The notes below the pieces were generated by a model. That model was not told where the DNA came from and ran no database searches. It saw nothing but the letters and a program-made list of their open reading frames with translations. Both the position numbers and the translations under genes were made by a program. From contig NZ_QJKI01000025.1 of NCBI RefSeq assembly GCF_003201855.1, positions 1 to 58,813 on the forward strand: DNA of 58,813 nucleotides, in the 5' to 3' direction. Positions 18,968 through 28,177 of this stretch are shown here, in pieces. Position 1 is the first letter of the stretch. The number at the start of each line of letters is the position of its first letter. Source of the DNA: Rivihabitans pingtungensis (lineage in GTDB: Bacteria > Pseudomonadota > Gammaproteobacteria > Burkholderiales > Aquaspirillaceae).

Positions 18968-20077
18968 CTACTGCGCAGCCCATTGCTCGCAGGCCAACCG
19001 CACCACCTGACTCAGCGAGCCTCGGGCCTGGTGCTGCTGACGCAGCCAATGGGCATCGCCGTCCTGCTTGCGCGCCACCTCGCCCAAGGCCACCAGCGCC
19101 GCGCGCATGCCGGGGTGGTCGGCGTAGGGCAGCACAGTGTCCAGCGTGGCCAGCACATGCTCGGCAATCGAGCAAGACGCGCCGTCGGCCAGAATCAGAT
19201 TGCCGGCCAGACCAAAACGGCAGGCCTGAAAGCGGTTGAACGCATACATGCACATCTGGTCTGGCTCGGGCGCGCGTGGTTCGGCCTGAAACCAGGCGGC
19301 CAGCGCGCGGGCATAGGCGGCCAGTTGCACCGCGCGCGCCAGCGTCAGCGGCGTATCGCACACGCGGATTTCCAGCGTGCCGAATTCTGGCTTGGGGCGG
19401 ATGTCCCAGTAAAAATCCTTCATGGATTCGACCACGCCAAAGCCGCGCATTTTGTCAAAATAAGCGTTGAATTCTGCCCAATCAGCCACCGCCGGCATAA
19501 AGCCGGACAGCGGAAACGCATTGACGCAATTCAGCCGCGAGGACTGAAACGCACTGTCCACCCCCTGATAAAACGGCGATGACGCCGACAGGGCAATAAA
19601 GTGCGGCATATACGGCGCCAGCCGCTGCACCCATTGCACGGCGTGGTCACCATCCGGGCAGCCGACATGAATATGCTGGCCAAACACGGTGAACTGCTGG
19701 GCCAGATAACCATACAGCTCGGACACCAGCCGGTAGCGCGGCTGCGGATAGATGCGCTGATCGGGCCATTGCTGGAAAGGATGGGCGCCACCGCCGCACA
19801 AGCCCAGATTCAGCCGGTCGGCATGGCGCAGCAGCACAGCGCGAATGCTGGCCAGCTCGGCCAGCATGGCGTCCACATCATGGTGAATGCCCGTACTGAT
19901 TTCGATCATGCCTTCGGTGATTTCTGGCTTGATTTCGCCAGCGGGCGCGGGCTCTCGGTGCACCAGCTCCATCAGGTCAGACGCGCCACGGGTCAGGTTG
20001 TAATCGCGGCGGTTGACGATTTGCAGCTCCAGCTCCACGCCCAGCGTCAGCGGGGTGGACGGGGTGAATTCCAGCAT
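18968..20077 (-). CDS. YbdK-type carboxylate-amine ligase (GCS2 family)
   Basis: The product is 369 residues, the normal length for YbdK. Family features are LGVELELQIVNRRDY at the N-terminus, the ITEGMIEIST segment, HIHVGCPDGD in the middle and FGTLEIRVCDTP. Such proteins belong to the glutamate-cysteine ligase 2 superfamily and show weak gamma-glutamyl-cysteine ligase activity; the true substrate is unknown. AGGAG precedes the ATG. The gene starts 26 bases after a Kef-like antiporter gene on the same strand, so the two form an operon. It converges with uvrB with only 6 bases between stops. Confidence 0.88.
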   Translation of the reverse strand: MLEFTPSTPLTLGVELELQIVNRRDYNLTRGASDLMELVHREPAPAGEIKPEITEGMIEISTGIHHDVDAMLAELASIRAVLLRHADRLNLGLCGGGAHPFQQWPDQRIYPQPRYRLVSELYGYLAQQFTVFGQHIHVGCPDGDHAVQWVQRLAPYMPHFIALSASSPFYQGVDSAFQSSRLNCVNAFPLSGFMPAVADWAEFNAYFDKMRGFGVVESMKDFYWDIRPKPEFGTLEIRVCDTPLTLARAVQLAAYARALAAWFQAEPRAPEPDQMCMYAFNRFQACRFGLAGNLILADGASCSIAEHVLATLDTVLPYADHPGMRAALVALGEVARKQDGDAHWLRQQHQARGSLSQVVRLACEQWAAQ

Positions 20078-20103
20078 GGGCAAGGCTCCTTGGTCGGATG
20101 GCT

Positions 20104-21309
20104 TCAGGGACGGGCGTCGCCGCTCAGGCGCAGGGCCAGTTGCACGCCCAGCGGCGCCAGCACGGCCAGCAGCAGCCAGGCAGACAATAATGTGGTCAAC
20201 AAGGGGCCGCCCAGCGCCGGGTAGACCAACCGCGCCTGATCGGCCAGCAATAGCGCCAGCCCGGACATCGGCTGCATGGCCAGCCCCAGCGCGGCGCCCT
20301 TGCGCCAGCTCAGCGCATTCAGCCGCGCCAGCGCCGTCAGACACAGCAGACGGCCGGCACATCGTGCGCCAATCAGCGCCAGCGCCGGCAACCAGGCCTG
20401 GCCCAGCGCCTGCGGTGGCAGACTGACCCCCAGCGAGACAAACAACAGCAGATAAAACACCGTGCCCAGCGGCTGCACGTCGGGCTCGGCCAGGCTTTCG
20501 CGCCGATCCAGCGCCCGCGCCGCCACGCCGCAGGCCAGCAGCGCCACCCACGGCGCCAGCGTCCATAGCTGGGCCAGCCCCAGGGTAAGCACCACCACGG
20601 CAAACAGCAGCGGCCATTGTCGGCTGTCGCCTGCGGACAGACGCTGACCCAGCCAGGCCATCAGCGCCCCGGCGGCCACGCCCAGCGCCCCGGCGCCCAG
20701 CACCTGGGCCAGCGGTTCCAGCCAGGGTAGCGCGCCATCGCCGGGCACGCGCTCCAGCACGGTCAGGCAGACGGCAAAGGCCAGCGAGGCCAGGACATTG
20801 TTCAGCGCGGTCAGGTGCAAGGCGCGCTCCGTCACCTGGCCTTCGGCCCGCAGATCACGCACGGCCATCAATAGCACCGCAGGAGAAGTAGCCAGCGCAA
20901 TCGACGCTGCCAGGGCCGCCGCCAGCGGGTTGACCCCCAGCCACAACAACATGCCGGCCACCGCCGCGCCCGTGCACAGCGCTTCCAGCAGGCTGCTGGC
21001 CAGCAGGCGTTTTTCCCGCAGCAGCCAGCGCACATCAATGCGTCTGCCCAACTGGAACACGATCATGCCGGCCGCCAGATCAATAAACAGCTGCACATCG
21101 GCCAGCATGTCGCGGTCCAGCAGATTCAGCGCGGCCGGGCCCAGCAGCAAGCCCATCAGCACATAGGCGGTGGCCGGCGGCACGCGCAAGATGCGCATCA
21201 GCCAGTGCCCGCCCAGCAAGCCGCCCAGCAGCACGCCGCCCAATCCCAGCAGAGGGTTGAGCGGCAGGCTCAGGGTGTGCCAGGCGGCGGGGGTGAGCGT
21301 AGCGGGCAT
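20104..21309 (-). CDS. CPA2-type cation/proton antiporter, membrane domain only
   Basis: The product is 401 residues, nearly all hydrophobic, with about 11-12 predicted membrane segments. It has the Na+/H+ exchanger/Kef fold (PPATAYVLMGLLLGP, DLAAGMIVFQLGRRIDVRWL, ATSPAVLLMAV). No cytoplasmic RCK (TrkA-N) domain is attached, unlike KefB/KefC. Kef systems are gated by glutathione adducts, which makes the following gamma-glutamyl ligase-like gene a suggestive partner. AGGAG lies 7 bases before the ATG. The longer open frame upstream is a shadow of the divergent gene. Confidence 0.82.
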   Translation of the reverse strand: MPATLTPAAWHTLSLPLNPLLGLGGVLLGGLLGGHWLMRILRVPPATAYVLMGLLLGPAALNLLDRDMLADVQLFIDLAAGMIVFQLGRRIDVRWLLREKRLLASSLLEALCTGAAVAGMLLWLGVNPLAAALAASIALATSPAVLLMAVRDLRAEGQVTERALHLTALNNVLASLAFAVCLTVLERVPGDGALPWLEPLAQVLGAGALGVAAGALMAWLGQRLSAGDSRQWPLLFAVVVLTLGLAQLWTLAPWVALLACGVAARALDRRESLAEPDVQPLGTVFYLLLFVSLGVSLPPQALGQAWLPALALIGARCAGRLLCLTALARLNALSWRKGAALGLAMQPMSGLALLLADQARLVYPALGGPLLTTLLSAWLLLAVLAPLGVQLALRLSGDARP

Positions 21310-21651
21310 GGGCGGTCTCCTGTTATTTCTCGGCGTCAGCCTGGGGTGATGCGGCGGGGTGGGCGCGAGGGCGCCGAAGGGTATATGGCCGGCATGGGGC
21401 AAGCGGGCAAAACGCGCGGCGGGGCACTGCATGCCGCTGTTCACTAGAGCCGCAGGACGGCCGCTGAGTTCCCGCCGGGCAGGAATGCGCGGGTTTTTCT
21501 CAGGCGCGTTCTGCCGCGCATCCGTACAATAATGCCGGCGCGCTGTTGTCGCGCCACCGGCTCTGTTACCCTTTGCGCATTTCCCGCGCTGCACCATCGC
21601 CACGGACAGCGGCCACGCCGGCTGTCGGGATTTTTCACGCTTGGAATCTGC

Positions 21652-22314
21652 ATGCAAGACTTCAATCTGGCCGCGCTGTTCATGCTCGGCTTTCTGGCTG
21701 GCGGCCATTGCCTGGGCATGTGTGGCGGCATTGTCGCCGCGCTGTCGCTGCAACAACGTCAGGCCCGCTCGCACTGGCTGCTGATGCTGGCGTATAACAC
21801 CGGGCGCTTGTCCAGCTATTCGCTGGTGGGGGCGTTGGTGGGCGGCATTGGCGGGCTGGGCATTGCTTCGCTGAATATCGCTGCGCTGCAACACCTGCTG
21901 TATGCGCTGGCCAATCTTTTGCTGATTGCCATGGGACTTTACCTGATGGGCATATCGGCCTTCATCACCCAGATCGAACGCCTGGGCAAACCCCTGTGGC
22001 GCATTGTGCAGCCGGCCATGCAAAAGCTGTTGCCGGTGCGCTCGCCATGGCAGGGCTTGCTGGTGGGCGCGCTGTGGGGCTGGTTGCCGTGCGGCATGGT
22101 GTACACCGCCAGCCTGAGCGCGCTGGCCAGCGGCAGCGCCCAGCAAGGCGCTTTGACCATGCTGGCCTTTGGCTTGGGCACCCTGCCCAATCTGCTGGCG
22201 ATGGGCGCCTTTGCCGAGGCGCTGCGCAGCCTGTCGCGCCAGCCGCTGGTGCGCTGGACCTCCGGCGGGCTGATTTGCGCGCTGGGCCTGTGGCGGCTGG
22301 CGCAGGTGCTGTGA
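21652..22314 (+). CDS. SafE/TauE-like membrane protein (UreH/DsbD-type transmembrane domain)
   Basis: The product is 220 residues with about six membrane segments. The motif GHCLGMCGGIVAAL near the N-terminus and WGWLPCGMVY in the second half place it in the sulfite-exporter TauE/SafE-like family with the paired GxCxGMCGG/PCG pattern also used by CcdA/DsbD-type proteins and copper-handling CcoS-linked proteins. Transport of a metal or sulfur compound, or electron transfer, is possible. The start MQDFNLAAL puts the first membrane helix at the N-terminus. The 340 bp before it (21310-21651) contains no gene that I can support. lgt follows after 49 bases. Confidence 0.8.
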   Translation: MQDFNLAALFMLGFLAGGHCLGMCGGIVAALSLQQRQARSHWLLMLAYNTGRLSSYSLVGALVGGIGGLGIASLNIAALQHLLYALANLLLIAMGLYLMGISAFITQIERLGKPLWRIVQPAMQKLLPVRSPWQGLLVGALWGWLPCGMVYTASLSALASGSAQQGALTMLAFGLGTLPNLLAMGAFAEALRSLSRQPLVRWTSGGLICALGLWRLAQVL

Positions 22315-22363
22315 GCCCGGGCCGGGTATAATCTCGCCTTTGCCTGTGACTTGAGGAGCCGGT

Positions 22364-23215
22364 GTGCTGATTCATCCGCAGTTCGACCCGATTGCCGTCT
22401 CGCTGGGCCCGCTGGCCGTGCGCTGGTATGGGCTGATGTATTTGCTGGGTTTTGTGCTGTTCATGCTGCTGGGCCAGCGCCGCCTGGCGCAAAGCCGCGG
22501 GGTGTTCACCGCCAAGATGCTCGACGATTTGCTGTTTTACGGCGTGCTGGGCGTGATTCTGGGCGGACGGCTGGGCTATGTGCTGTTTTACAAGCTGGGG
22601 GATTACCTGGCCGACCCGCTGGCCATTCTGCGCGTGTGGGAAGGCGGCATGGCGTTTCACGGGGGGTTTCTTGGCGTAGTGGTGGCCATGGCGCTGTTTG
22701 CCCGTCGCCACGGCCTGCATTTTTTGCAAGTGACCGACTTTATCGCCCCGCTGGTGCCGCTGGGCCTGGCGGCCGGGCGGATTGGCAACTTCATCAATGG
22801 CGAGCTGTGGGGTCGTGTCACCCGGCCGGATGCGCCGTGGGCCATGGTGTTTCCGCAGGCCAGCGCCGAAGACACCCGCCAGGCGCTGATGGCCCCCACG
22901 CCGGAATGGCTGACCTGGCTGGCCAGCTATGGCGGCCTGCCGCGCCACCCTTCGCAGCTGTATCAGTTTGCCCTGGAAGGCGTCGCGCTGTTTGTGCTGC
23001 TGTGGGGGTTTTCCGCGCGCCCTCGCCCGCTGGGCCAGGTGTCGGCGCTGTTCTTGCTGGGCTATGGCGTGGCGCGCTTTGTCGCCGAGTTCGCCCGCGA
23101 GCCGGATAATTTTCTGGGGCTGCTGGCGCTGAATCTGTCGATGGGTCAATGGCTGTCGCTGCCGATGATGCTGGCTGGCGCCTGGCTGTGGCAGCGCGCG
23201 GCGCGCCAGGGCTGA
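22364..23215 (+). CDS. lgt: Prolipoprotein diacylglyceryl transferase
   Basis: The product is a 283-residue inner-membrane enzyme. It transfers diacylglycerol from phosphatidylglycerol to the lipobox cysteine of prolipoproteins. The signature [14 protein letters not shown] and the segment [13 protein letters not shown] (catalytic His) are present, and there are seven hydrophobic segments. The start is GTG, preceded by GAGGAGCC at good spacing. The next gene follows after 10 bases. The BON lipoprotein in this window is one predicted client. Confidence 0.95.
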   Translation: MLIHPQFDPIAVSLGPLAVRWYGLMYLLGFVLFMLLGQRRLAQSRGVFTAKMLDDLLFYGVLGVILGGRLGYVLFYKLGDYLADPLAILRVWEGGMAFHGGFLGVVVAMALFARRHGLHFLQVTDFIAPLVPLGLAAGRIGNFINGELWGRVTRPDAPWAMVFPQASAEDTRQALMAPTPEWLTWLASYGGLPRHPSQLYQFALEGVALFVLLWGFSARPRPLGQVSALFLLGYGVARFVAEFAREPDNFLGLLALNLSMGQWLSLPMMLAGAWLWQRAARQG

Positions 23216-23225
23216 GGAGCAAAGC

Positions 23226-24083
23226 ATGCAAACAGGCAAATTCTGGCTGCTGGTGCTGTGCTGCGCCGCTAGCGTGGCGCAAGCCGCACCGCTGCTGAAA
23301 CTCTCGGCCCTGCCCGACGAAGGCGCCAGCGAACAACAACGCCGCTATGCGCCGCTGGTGCGCTACCTCAGCGCCGAGCTCAAGCAAAAAGTCCAGTTTG
23401 TCACCCTGCCCGATTACAGCAGCGTGGCCGAGGCGCTGGGGCGCGGCAAGCTTGATCTGGCCTGGCTGGGCGGCTTTAGCTATGTGCAGGCGCGCCAGTT
23501 GGGCGAGGTGCGGCCGATTGCCCAGCGTGAAGAAGACCCCAACCACACCAGCGTGTTTATTGTTCACGAAGACAGCCACGCCCATCAGCTGAAAGACCTG
23601 CGCGGCAAAAGCTTTGCCTTTGGCGCGCAAACCAGCGCGGCCGGCCACTTGATGCCGCGCTGGTTTTTGCAGCGCGACGGCCTGCGCCCGGAAACCGATT
23701 TTCGGCGGCTGCGCTATTCTGGCTCGCATGAAGTCACCGCGCTGTGGGTGGCCACCGGCAAGGTGGAGGCCGGTGTGCTGGGCAGCGCCGGCTGGCAGCG
23801 GCTGGTGGACAGCGACAAGCTGGACCTCAGCGAAGTGCGCGTGCTGGCCACCACGCCGGCGTATTCTGAATTCAACTGGAGCGTGCGCCCGCGCATGAGC
23901 CATGCCCTGCGGCAAAAACTCACCCAAGCCCTGCTCAAGCTGGACCCGCGCCAGCCCGCCCACCGCGAAGTGCTCACCGCACTGGGCGCGCCCAAACTGA
24001 TTGCCGCCCAGCCCGAGCAATTTGCCGCGCTGGAGCAAGCCGCCCGCAGCGCCGGCATGCTGGACAAAAAACCTGGCAACTGA
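23226..24083 (+). CDS. PhnD-like periplasmic substrate-binding protein
   Basis: The product is 285 residues with a signal peptide (cleavage near AQA-AP). It matches the phosphate/phosphite/phosphonate-type ABC binding protein family: an early KLSALPDE strand, LDLAWLGGFSYVQA in the hinge, and FAFGAQTSAAGHLMP for oxyanion contacts. No ABC permease or ATPase gene lies next to it, so it is either an orphan binding protein or works with a transporter encoded elsewhere. Its place directly behind lgt suggests co-transcription only. The ligand cannot be told from sequence. Confidence 0.82.
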   Translation: MQTGKFWLLVLCCAASVAQAAPLLKLSALPDEGASEQQRRYAPLVRYLSAELKQKVQFVTLPDYSSVAEALGRGKLDLAWLGGFSYVQARQLGEVRPIAQREEDPNHTSVFIVHEDSHAHQLKDLRGKSFAFGAQTSAAGHLMPRWFLQRDGLRPETDFRRLRYSGSHEVTALWVATGKVEAGVLGSAGWQRLVDSDKLDLSEVRVLATTPAYSEFNWSVRPRMSHALRQKLTQALLKLDPRQPAHREVLTALGAPKLIAAQPEQFAALEQAARSAGMLDKKPGN

Positions 24084-24155
24084 GCACGTGGGGCAGCGTC
24101 ATTACCCAGCGCGCGGCGCGCGACTGCCGACAATCGCAGCGGCAACAGCAGCAGA

Positions 24156-24175
24156 AGACGCGGCGTGCCGCGTCT
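24156..24175. terminator. Bidirectional hairpin between convergent genes
   Basis: AGACGCGG (24156-24163) and CCGCGTCT (24168-24175) form a perfect 8-bp stem with a 4-nt loop. It lies between the PhnD-like gene and the convergent RidA gene, whose stop codon it overlaps. No clear U tract follows. Confidence 0.45.
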
Positions 24176-24656
24176 ATCCCACCCGACTCGCCGCCTGTAA
24201 ATCCAGCTCCACCGTGGCGTTTTTTGGCAGCTGCGCCACGCCCACCGAGGTGCGCGCCGCGTGGCCGGCTGCGCCCAGCACCTGGGCCAGCAGCGCCGAG
24301 GCGGCGTCGGCTACTTCACTTTGCTGGGTGAAGCCTGGCGCCGACTGCACGTAGACATTCAGTTTCAACACCTGCGCCAGCGCATCCAGCGTGCCCAGTT
24401 GCTGGCGCAACAAAATCAAGGCGCGCAGCGCGCAGATTTCCGCCGCGCGGCGGGCGTCGTCCAGGCTGGCGGCGTCGCCGGCGGCGCCGGTCACCTGCAC
24501 CTGATTGCCCACGCGCGGCACCTGGCCGCTGACGTATAGCTGTTCGCCATATTGCAGCACCGCGCAATACTGGCCGCCGATCACCAGCGGCGCGTCCACA
24601 TCCAGCCCCAGCGGGGCGGCCAGCGCGGTCAAGCGCGCATCGCGTGAATCAAGCAT
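24174..24656 (-). CDS. RidA-family protein (YjgF-like)
   Basis: The product is 160 residues with the YjgF/RidA fold, close to the longer subgroup with an N-terminal extension. Typical features are YVSGQVPRVGN, the AAEICALRALILLRQQLG helix and ARTSVGVAQLPKNATVELDL at the end, with the conserved Arg and Glu of the substrate site. RidA proteins hydrolyse reactive enamine/imine intermediates formed by PLP enzymes. The start overlaps the stop of the preceding MocR-type gene by 8 bases, so the two are coupled; a PLP-based regulator next to an imine deaminase makes biochemical sense. Confidence 0.85.
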   Translation of the reverse strand: MLDSRDARLTALAAPLGLDVDAPLVIGGQYCAVLQYGEQLYVSGQVPRVGNQVQVTGAAGDAASLDDARRAAEICALRALILLRQQLGTLDALAQVLKLNVYVQSAPGFTQQSEVADAASALLAQVLGAAGHAARTSVGVAQLPKNATVELDLQAASRVG

Positions 24657-26127
24657 GGGTGGCCTTTCCGCGCCCGGCGGGCGCCTGGTTCAGCGTGTGC
24701 TCAATCACCTGCGCCAGGGTGTGCATGGCGCGGTCCACCTCGCGGGTGTAGGGCAGGCCGGCGTTCAGCCGCAGGCAATGGTCCACCCGGCCGGCGTTGG
24801 AGAACATCACCCCCGGCGAAATGCGGATGCCCTGCTGCAAGGCGGCGTGGAACACCGCCAGCGAAGATAACTCCCCCGGCAGCTCCACCCAGATGCTCAT
24901 GCCGCCCGGCGGCAGGCTAAAGCGGCAGCCAGCCGGAAACAGCCGGTCCACCGCATCGGCCATCTGCTCGCGCTGGTGGCGCAATGTGCGCTTGAGCGTG
25001 CTCAGGTGGCGCGGCAGCGCGCCACTGCTTAAATAGTCGGTCATCGCCAGCTGCGGCAACAGCTCATTGGGCCGCGACTGGCTGTATTTCAGCATGGCGA
25101 TGCGCTCGTGCCACTTGCCGCCGGCAATCCAGCCCAGCCGCAGGCCGGGGGCGAGAATTTTGTGCAGCGACGAGCAAACAATCACCTGCCCGCTGTCGTC
25201 CCAGGCCTTGATCGCCGCCAGCGGCGGGCCGGCGTCGTACAGCGGGGTGTAGGTGTTGTCTTCAATCAGGGCGATATCGTGGCGCTGGCACCAGCGCAGC
25301 AGCTGGCGCTTGTGCGCGTCCGGCATCACGCAGCCCAGCGGATTGTGCAAATTGGGCGTCACCGCCACCGCCTTCAGCCCAGGGCACTGCCGCGCCGCCA
25401 TCTCCAGCGCCTCCAGCGACAGCCCGGTGTGCGGGCTGGCCGGGATTTCCAGCGCCTGCAAGCCCAGGCTTTCCAGAATCTGCAACAGCCCATAATAAGT
25501 GGGCGACTCCACCGCAATCACCTCGCCCGGCTGCGCCACCGCGCGCAAGGCCAGGGTCAGCGCCTCGGTGCAGCCGTGGGTCACCACCAACTCATCCGGC
25601 GACAAGGTCATTTGCGCATCCAGCGCATGCTGCGCCAGCGCCTGCAAAAACGGCGCACAGCCCGCCATCGCCAGCGGCTGGCTGAAAATATCCGGCTGCG
25701 CGCGCAAGGCGCGCTGGGTGGCCAGGCGCAAGGCCGCGCCGGGATACAAACTTGGCGCGCCGCACGAGCCGGACAAATTCACCTTGGCCGGATAACGCTG
25801 GCTGAGCGCCAGCACCTCAGACACCCGCTGATGAATGCCCACATACTGCGCCACATCCGGCGCGCTGGGCTGCGGCTCTTGCAAACTGGCCAGCGGCCGG
25901 CGCGGCCGCACAAAATACCCGGCGCGCGGCCGCGCCTCCAGCAGCCCTTCGCGCTCCAGCGTGCGGCACAACTGCACCGCCGTGGACAAACTCACCGCAT
26001 GACGCGCCATCAAATCGCGCAAGGACGGCATGCGCTCACCCGGCGGCAAGGCGCCGGAATGAATCGCCTGAGCGTAATGATCCGCCCATTGGCGGTACAA
26101 AGTCGGAGTATGCATAGCCGACATCAT
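24649..26127 (-). CDS. MocR-family regulator (GntR helix-turn-helix plus aminotransferase domain)
   Basis: The product is 492 residues. The N-terminal 70 form a GntR winged helix (ERMPSLRDLMARHAVSLSTA, then LEREGLLEARPRAGYFV). The remainder is a fold-type I aminotransferase-like domain; the PLP lysine is in SSLHKILAPGLRLGW. Such proteins sense PLP or an amino compound and switch nearby genes. RidA is the immediate downstream partner. Start is uncertain: an in-frame ATG four codons downstream (MHTPTLY) is equally plausible and neither has a good Shine-Dalgarno sequence. Confidence 0.88.
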   Translation of the reverse strand: MMSAMHTPTLYRQWADHYAQAIHSGALPPGERMPSLRDLMARHAVSLSTAVQLCRTLEREGLLEARPRAGYFVRPRRPLASLQEPQPSAPDVAQYVGIHQRVSEVLALSQRYPAKVNLSGSCGAPSLYPGAALRLATQRALRAQPDIFSQPLAMAGCAPFLQALAQHALDAQMTLSPDELVVTHGCTEALTLALRAVAQPGEVIAVESPTYYGLLQILESLGLQALEIPASPHTGLSLEALEMAARQCPGLKAVAVTPNLHNPLGCVMPDAHKRQLLRWCQRHDIALIEDNTYTPLYDAGPPLAAIKAWDDSGQVIVCSSLHKILAPGLRLGWIAGGKWHERIAMLKYSQSRPNELLPQLAMTDYLSSGALPRHLSTLKRTLRHQREQMADAVDRLFPAGCRFSLPPGGMSIWVELPGELSSLAVFHAALQQGIRISPGVMFSNAGRVDHCLRLNAGLPYTREVDRAMHTLAQVIEHTLNQAPAGRGKATHA

Positions 26128-26209
26128 GCCCGCCCCACCGCCGCCAGGGACAGATACAGATGGGGGATTTTGGCGGCGGAACAGCGGGTGTTATGGTGGC
26201 GGCGGTGGG

Positions 26210-28177
26210 TTAGCGGTGTTTGGATTTAAGTTTGGATTTGGGTTTGGGTTTGGCGGGGGATGGGCTGAGTTGACGCAGCACTTGACGCATGGCCAGCAAG
26301 TTGGTGCGCCATTCGGCGTGGTCTGGCGATTTCGTGACCAACTGGCTGAGCATGCATTCGGCTGTGTACAACAGCAGCACGCCAGCTTTGGATTTGCACA
26401 TGTGGGCACTGCACTGGTTGAGTTTGGCTAAGGTAATCGCTAGATCGGATTGCCAACTGGAGTTGGCCGGGTCTCGTTCAACTAGCCAGATACTAATGAC
26501 CAAGTCTTGCTTGAATGCCTGGGCAGCGTCATCCAGTTGGCCTTGCGCCATGCGCACATCGCCTAATCGGCTATGGGCAACGGCTAAGTTACGCCTATTG
26601 GTGTTGGTTGAGTCGAGCTTTACCAGTTGGGTGCTGATAGCTAAACCTTCGCTGAATGCCTGGGCAGCAGCATCCAGCTGGCCTTGCGTCATGTACACAT
26701 TGCCCAGCTTGCTATGGGTAACAGCCAAATCACACAGACAACTGGTGTTGGCTGGGTCGAGCGCTACCAACTGGGCACCTATAGCTATACGTTCAGTGAA
26801 TGCCTGGACGACGGCATCCAGTTGGCCTCGTGCCATGCGCACATCACCCAGCTTGTCATTGGCGATGGCTAAATCACGCAACCATCTAGTGGTGATAGCT
26901 AAATCTTCGAATGCCTGGGCCGCGGCATCCAACTGGCTTCGCTTCATGCGTGCATCGCTCAGTTGGCTATGGGCGATGGCCAAATCACGCTGCCAGCCGG
27001 TGTTGGCGGGATCGAACACCACCAGCCGGGTGAAGATAGCCATGCCTTCGCTGAATGCCTGGGCGGCAACGTCCAACTGGCCTTGCGCCATGCGCACGCT
27101 ACCCAGTCGGCTATGGGCAATGGCCAAGTCACGCTGCCAGCCGGTGTTTACGGGGTCGAGCGCCACCAGTTGGGTGTTGATAGCTAAGCCTTTGCTGAAT
27201 GCCTGGGCAGCAGCATCCAGCTGGCCTAACTTCATGTACACATCGCCTAGCCTGCTATGGGCACCGGCCAAGTTATGCTGCCAGCTGGTGTTGGCTTGGT
27301 CTAGCGCCACCAGCCGGGTCCTGATAGCTAGATCTTCACTGAATGCCTCTGCGGCGACGAACAGTATCGTGTGCCCATGGTCCAGCTTGCTATGGGCGGT
27401 GGCCAAGTCACGTCGCCAGTGTGGTGAATCCAGCAGTGTGGCCAATAGCTGTTCATGCAGAATGCGTCTGGCTTGCTGGTAATCGGCAACGGTACACCAA
27501 GTGTCCATTTCGCCATCGGCCACGGCTTGCGCCTGAAACAGGCTCAGTGCCCGTTGTGCCAGGCGTTGGCATTCTTCGGCGGTGAGATACGCTTGTCGAA
27601 TTTCCACCACATGCAGGCAGGCGCGTGCTTCGGCGGCGGCGGGCAGTTGGGGCAGGGTGAGCAGTTCCGCCAGCACCAGCCCCAGGCGGTCGAGTTCCGT
27701 CTGGCGGCCGTGTTGCCGGAAGGTGTAGCAGGCGTCGCTGACTTGCCCGGCGGCGTGCTCGGGGTCGGCCAGCAGGCGGTGGTAGAGCGTTTCTACCTCG
27801 GCGTCCGGCTGGGGGTGAAAGTGGTCGGCGGCGTGGGCGGAGAGTTGGCGCAGGCGCTCGGGGTGTTCTGCGGCCAGCCAGTGGCGCAGCGCCAGCCGGG
27901 TGGATTCGTGCACATTCCAGCCCTTGCCCTGAAAAGGCTCAACCATCGGCAGGTCGGTCAGTGCGGTAAATATCTCTTTGCTGATGGCGTGTTCGGGCAG
28001 CAGGGCGGTGAGGATGGCGGGGTCGAACCAGTGCGGGATGGCAGCGGCTTCGATCAGCGGGCGCAGCTGCGGGCCGCGCGCCTCCAGCACGATGTTCAGC
28101 GTGGCCAGGGTGAGCGCTTGCGGGTTGCCTTGTGCGGCCTGGAGCTGGGCGAGGATGTGGTCGAAGTCGAAGCTCAT
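26210..28177 (-). CDS. Winged-helix/TPR-like repeat protein, partner of the SEFIR NTPase
   Basis: The product is 655 residues. Residues 1-110 (HWFDPAILTALLPEH, then KGWNVHESTRLALRHWL) resemble the winged-helix that follows the NTPase core of STAND proteins. A helical linker precedes about eight TPR-like units of 48 residues from about residue 255, with the pattern LAIAHSRLGDVRMAQGQLD, AAQAFSEGLAI and DPANTGWQRD. Unit 4 has lost 11 residues and unit 6 one, always in frame. The protein ends in a lysine-rich tail (KPKPKSKLKSKHR). The start overlaps the SEFIR gene stop by 4 bases (ATGA). No signal peptide is seen. I infer a sensor subunit acting with the SEFIR NTPase. Confidence 0.78.
   Translation of the reverse strand: MSFDFDHILAQLQAAQGNPQALTLATLNIVLEARGPQLRPLIEAAAIPHWFDPAILTALLPEHAISKEIFTALTDLPMVEPFQGKGWNVHESTRLALRHWLAAEHPERLRQLSAHAADHFHPQPDAEVETLYHRLLADPEHAAGQVSDACYTFRQHGRQTELDRLGLVLAELLTLPQLPAAAEARACLHVVEIRQAYLTAEECQRLAQRALSLFQAQAVADGEMDTWCTVADYQQARRILHEQLLATLLDSPHWRRDLATAHSKLDHGHTILFVAAEAFSEDLAIRTRLVALDQANTSWQHNLAGAHSRLGDVYMKLGQLDAAAQAFSKGLAINTQLVALDPVNTGWQRDLAIAHSRLGSVRMAQGQLDVAAQAFSEGMAIFTRLVVFDPANTGWQRDLAIAHSQLSDARMKRSQLDAAAQAFEDLAITTRWLRDLAIANDKLGDVRMARGQLDAVVQAFTERIAIGAQLVALDPANTSCLCDLAVTHSKLGNVYMTQGQLDAAAQAFSEGLAISTQLVKLDSTNTNRRNLAVAHSRLGDVRMAQGQLDDAAQAFKQDLVISIWLVERDPANSSWQSDLAITLAKLNQCSAHMCKSKAGVLLLYTAECMLSQLVTKSPDHAEWRTNLLAMRQVLRQLSPSPAKPKPKSKLKSKHR

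Noticed and set aside
21310..22146. N-terminal extension of the antiporter to a 680-residue protein
   Set aside because: The extension lies opposite the SafE/lgt side, is of shadow composition, and the internal ATG has a good ribosome binding site and starts the membrane fold.
26300..27420. CRISPR-like periodic repeats
   Set aside because: The 144-base period encodes the 48-residue TPR-like units in frame; there are no short identical repeats with unrelated spacers.
26289..27482. A 397-codon open frame on the plus strand opposite the TPR protein
   Set aside because: It arises because the repeated DNA avoids stops in that frame. The translated product is a repetitive shadow with no start signal.
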